DNA from: Athripsodes cinereus
Taxonomy: Eukaryota > Arthropoda > Insecta > Trichoptera > Leptoceridae
DNA: 64,000 nt
Direction of reading: 5' to 3'
NCBI GenBank assembly: GCA_947579605.1
Contig: OX388325.1
Location: 9,295,572 to 9,359,571 of the forward strand
Below, in pieces: positions 63,320 through 64,000 of this stretch; the first letter of the stretch is position 1, and every line of letters begins with the position of its first letter. The notes beneath the pieces are model-generated. The model was not told the origin of the DNA, made no database searches, and saw nothing but the letters and a program-made list of their open reading frames with translations. A program made the translations under genes and the position numbers.

Positions 63320-63490
63320 AACATGTATTGACAATTCACACAGACCGGGCTAGTCCCAAATTAAGATATGAATCTTGTATTATGGGTACTAACACGACGA
63401 TACACATATATACGATGCACTACACACATATACATGTAACACCTAGACCCCGGACAATTTGAAAAAGGTCATTCTTCATTTTGCTCTGGC
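63320..63490 (-). repeat. SINE-B without box B end
   Basis: TTGACAATTCACACAGACCG, GGCTAGTCCCAAATTAAG, CATTCTTCATTTTGC, GGCCGGAAATCGG. The tRNA-like head is truncated at the right. Unlike 18805 it has no AT-rich insertion. Confidence 0.75.
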
Positions 63491-63664
63491 CGGAAATCGG
63501 ACTCTAGTATTTAAATTTGTATCATATCATCCTAGTTTTTAAATTTTCCAATTTTATGTTTTTTTTTTAATTTGGTATTATTTTGTTAACACTGTTATAT
63601 AATGATGATGTGCATAAAGTATAAATAAATAAATAAAATAAAAATTACGATTTTTTTATTATTG

Positions 63665-63745
63665 GTAATTGCTACAAATAATCAACGCGACTCTTCTAAT
63701 TTCACAAACAAATAACTTTAAAAAATACACGGTTTCCTTTATTTA
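63665..63745 (+). repeat. Family Y fragment
   Basis: AATCAACGCGACTCTTC, AAATAACTTTAAAAAATACA matches 15955-16010. Confidence 0.5.
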
Positions 63746-63765
63746 ACATGACATAACAAGCACAG

Positions 63766-63965
63766 CAGGGCTACTCTTGACAAAATCTAAACACGATCTT
63801 AATCTTAATCATACGACGCACGAAGTGACTATTGGCCAAAAATACGCGCATACCAATCGCGCGCTAGCGGTAGCGCGTTGTTTTTGACCATAGTCCCTTC
63901 GTGCGTCGTATGATCAAGATCAAGACTAGATTAAGATCGTATTAAGATTGTCAAGAGTAGCCCTG
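63766..63965. repeat. CWG-type MITE (200 bp), CAG duplication
   Basis: Ends CAGGGCTACTCTTGACAAAA and GTCAAGAGTAGCCCTG, flanked by CAG (63763-63765, 63966-63968). Inner ACGACGCACGAAGTGACTAT pairs with GGTCCCTTCGTGCGTCGTAT-like sequence at the right. Centre is GC-rich (GCGCGCTAGCGG). Confidence 0.88.
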
Positions 63966-63968
63966 CAG

Positions 63969-64000
63969 ATTTACACATATCGGGCTTGGCCCAAATTAAA
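63969..64000 (-). repeat. SINE-B fragment at window end
   Basis: TTTACACATATCGGGCTTGG, CCCAAATTAAA matches the start of the antisense SINE-B at 63330; cut by the window. Confidence 0.5.

Overview
This window is eukaryotic, AT-rich, intergenic or intronic DNA dominated by transposable elements. The mix (Pao/BEL LTR element, many RTE/CR1-type non-LTR fragments, an I-like LINE, Penelope-like remnants, piggyBac and pogo DNA elements, two tRNA-derived SINE families, and recurring words such as TAGGTACCTA) suggests an insect, most likely a moth or butterfly. The order is an inference; no species-diagnostic host gene is visible. There are no operons, rRNA genes, functional tRNA genes or CRISPR arrays.

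Two elements have long open reading frames. (1) A full-length I-like LINE at 19693-25558 on the minus strand has two overlapping ORFs: an ORF1 with CCHC knuckles, and an ORF2 with endonuclease, reverse transcriptase and RNase H. It ends in a poly-A tail and has a perfect 12-bp target-site duplication. The same 12-mer also flanks an adjacent 5'-truncated RTE insertion, so the site was used twice. (2) A Pao/BEL retrotransposon at 31872-37955 has 545-bp LTRs that read as identical and one 1365-codon gag-pol ORF, but the integrase catalytic core is missing. It landed inside an older non-LTR 3' fragment whose uninterrupted relative lies at 58115-58493.

The rest is layered debris. At 0-19 kb: a 0.6-kb palindrome, Penelope-like pieces, RTE/CR1 3' ends, hairpin MITEs and SINEs. 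At 26-31 kb: RT tails. At 38-41 kb: a CR1-type tail and a tandem array. At 42.6-44.6 kb: an internally deleted pogo-like element (12-bp TIRs, TA duplication, PHD-like finger remnant) interrupts an 84-codon frame that reads through when one TA is removed. At 46-49 kb: nested RTE, SINE and unknown insertions. At 51.6-53 kb: a piggyBac remnant with TTAA duplications. At 54-58 kb: three members of a MITE family with 3-bp CAG or CTG duplications occur here and at the window end. At 59 kb: a 64-bp minisatellite.

The only good candidate for a host exon is 57805-57921 (+), which has splice-site flanks and resembles the NRF domain of nose-resistant-to-fluoxetine proteins. The window may therefore be largely intron or flank of that gene. 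The most intriguing non-coding signal is a small hairpin motif (CTGATGAT, a variable stem-loop, then GAA or GAAA). It recurs in several unrelated repeat termini with different but complementary stems, and resembles the hammerhead-type core known from Penelope-like elements.
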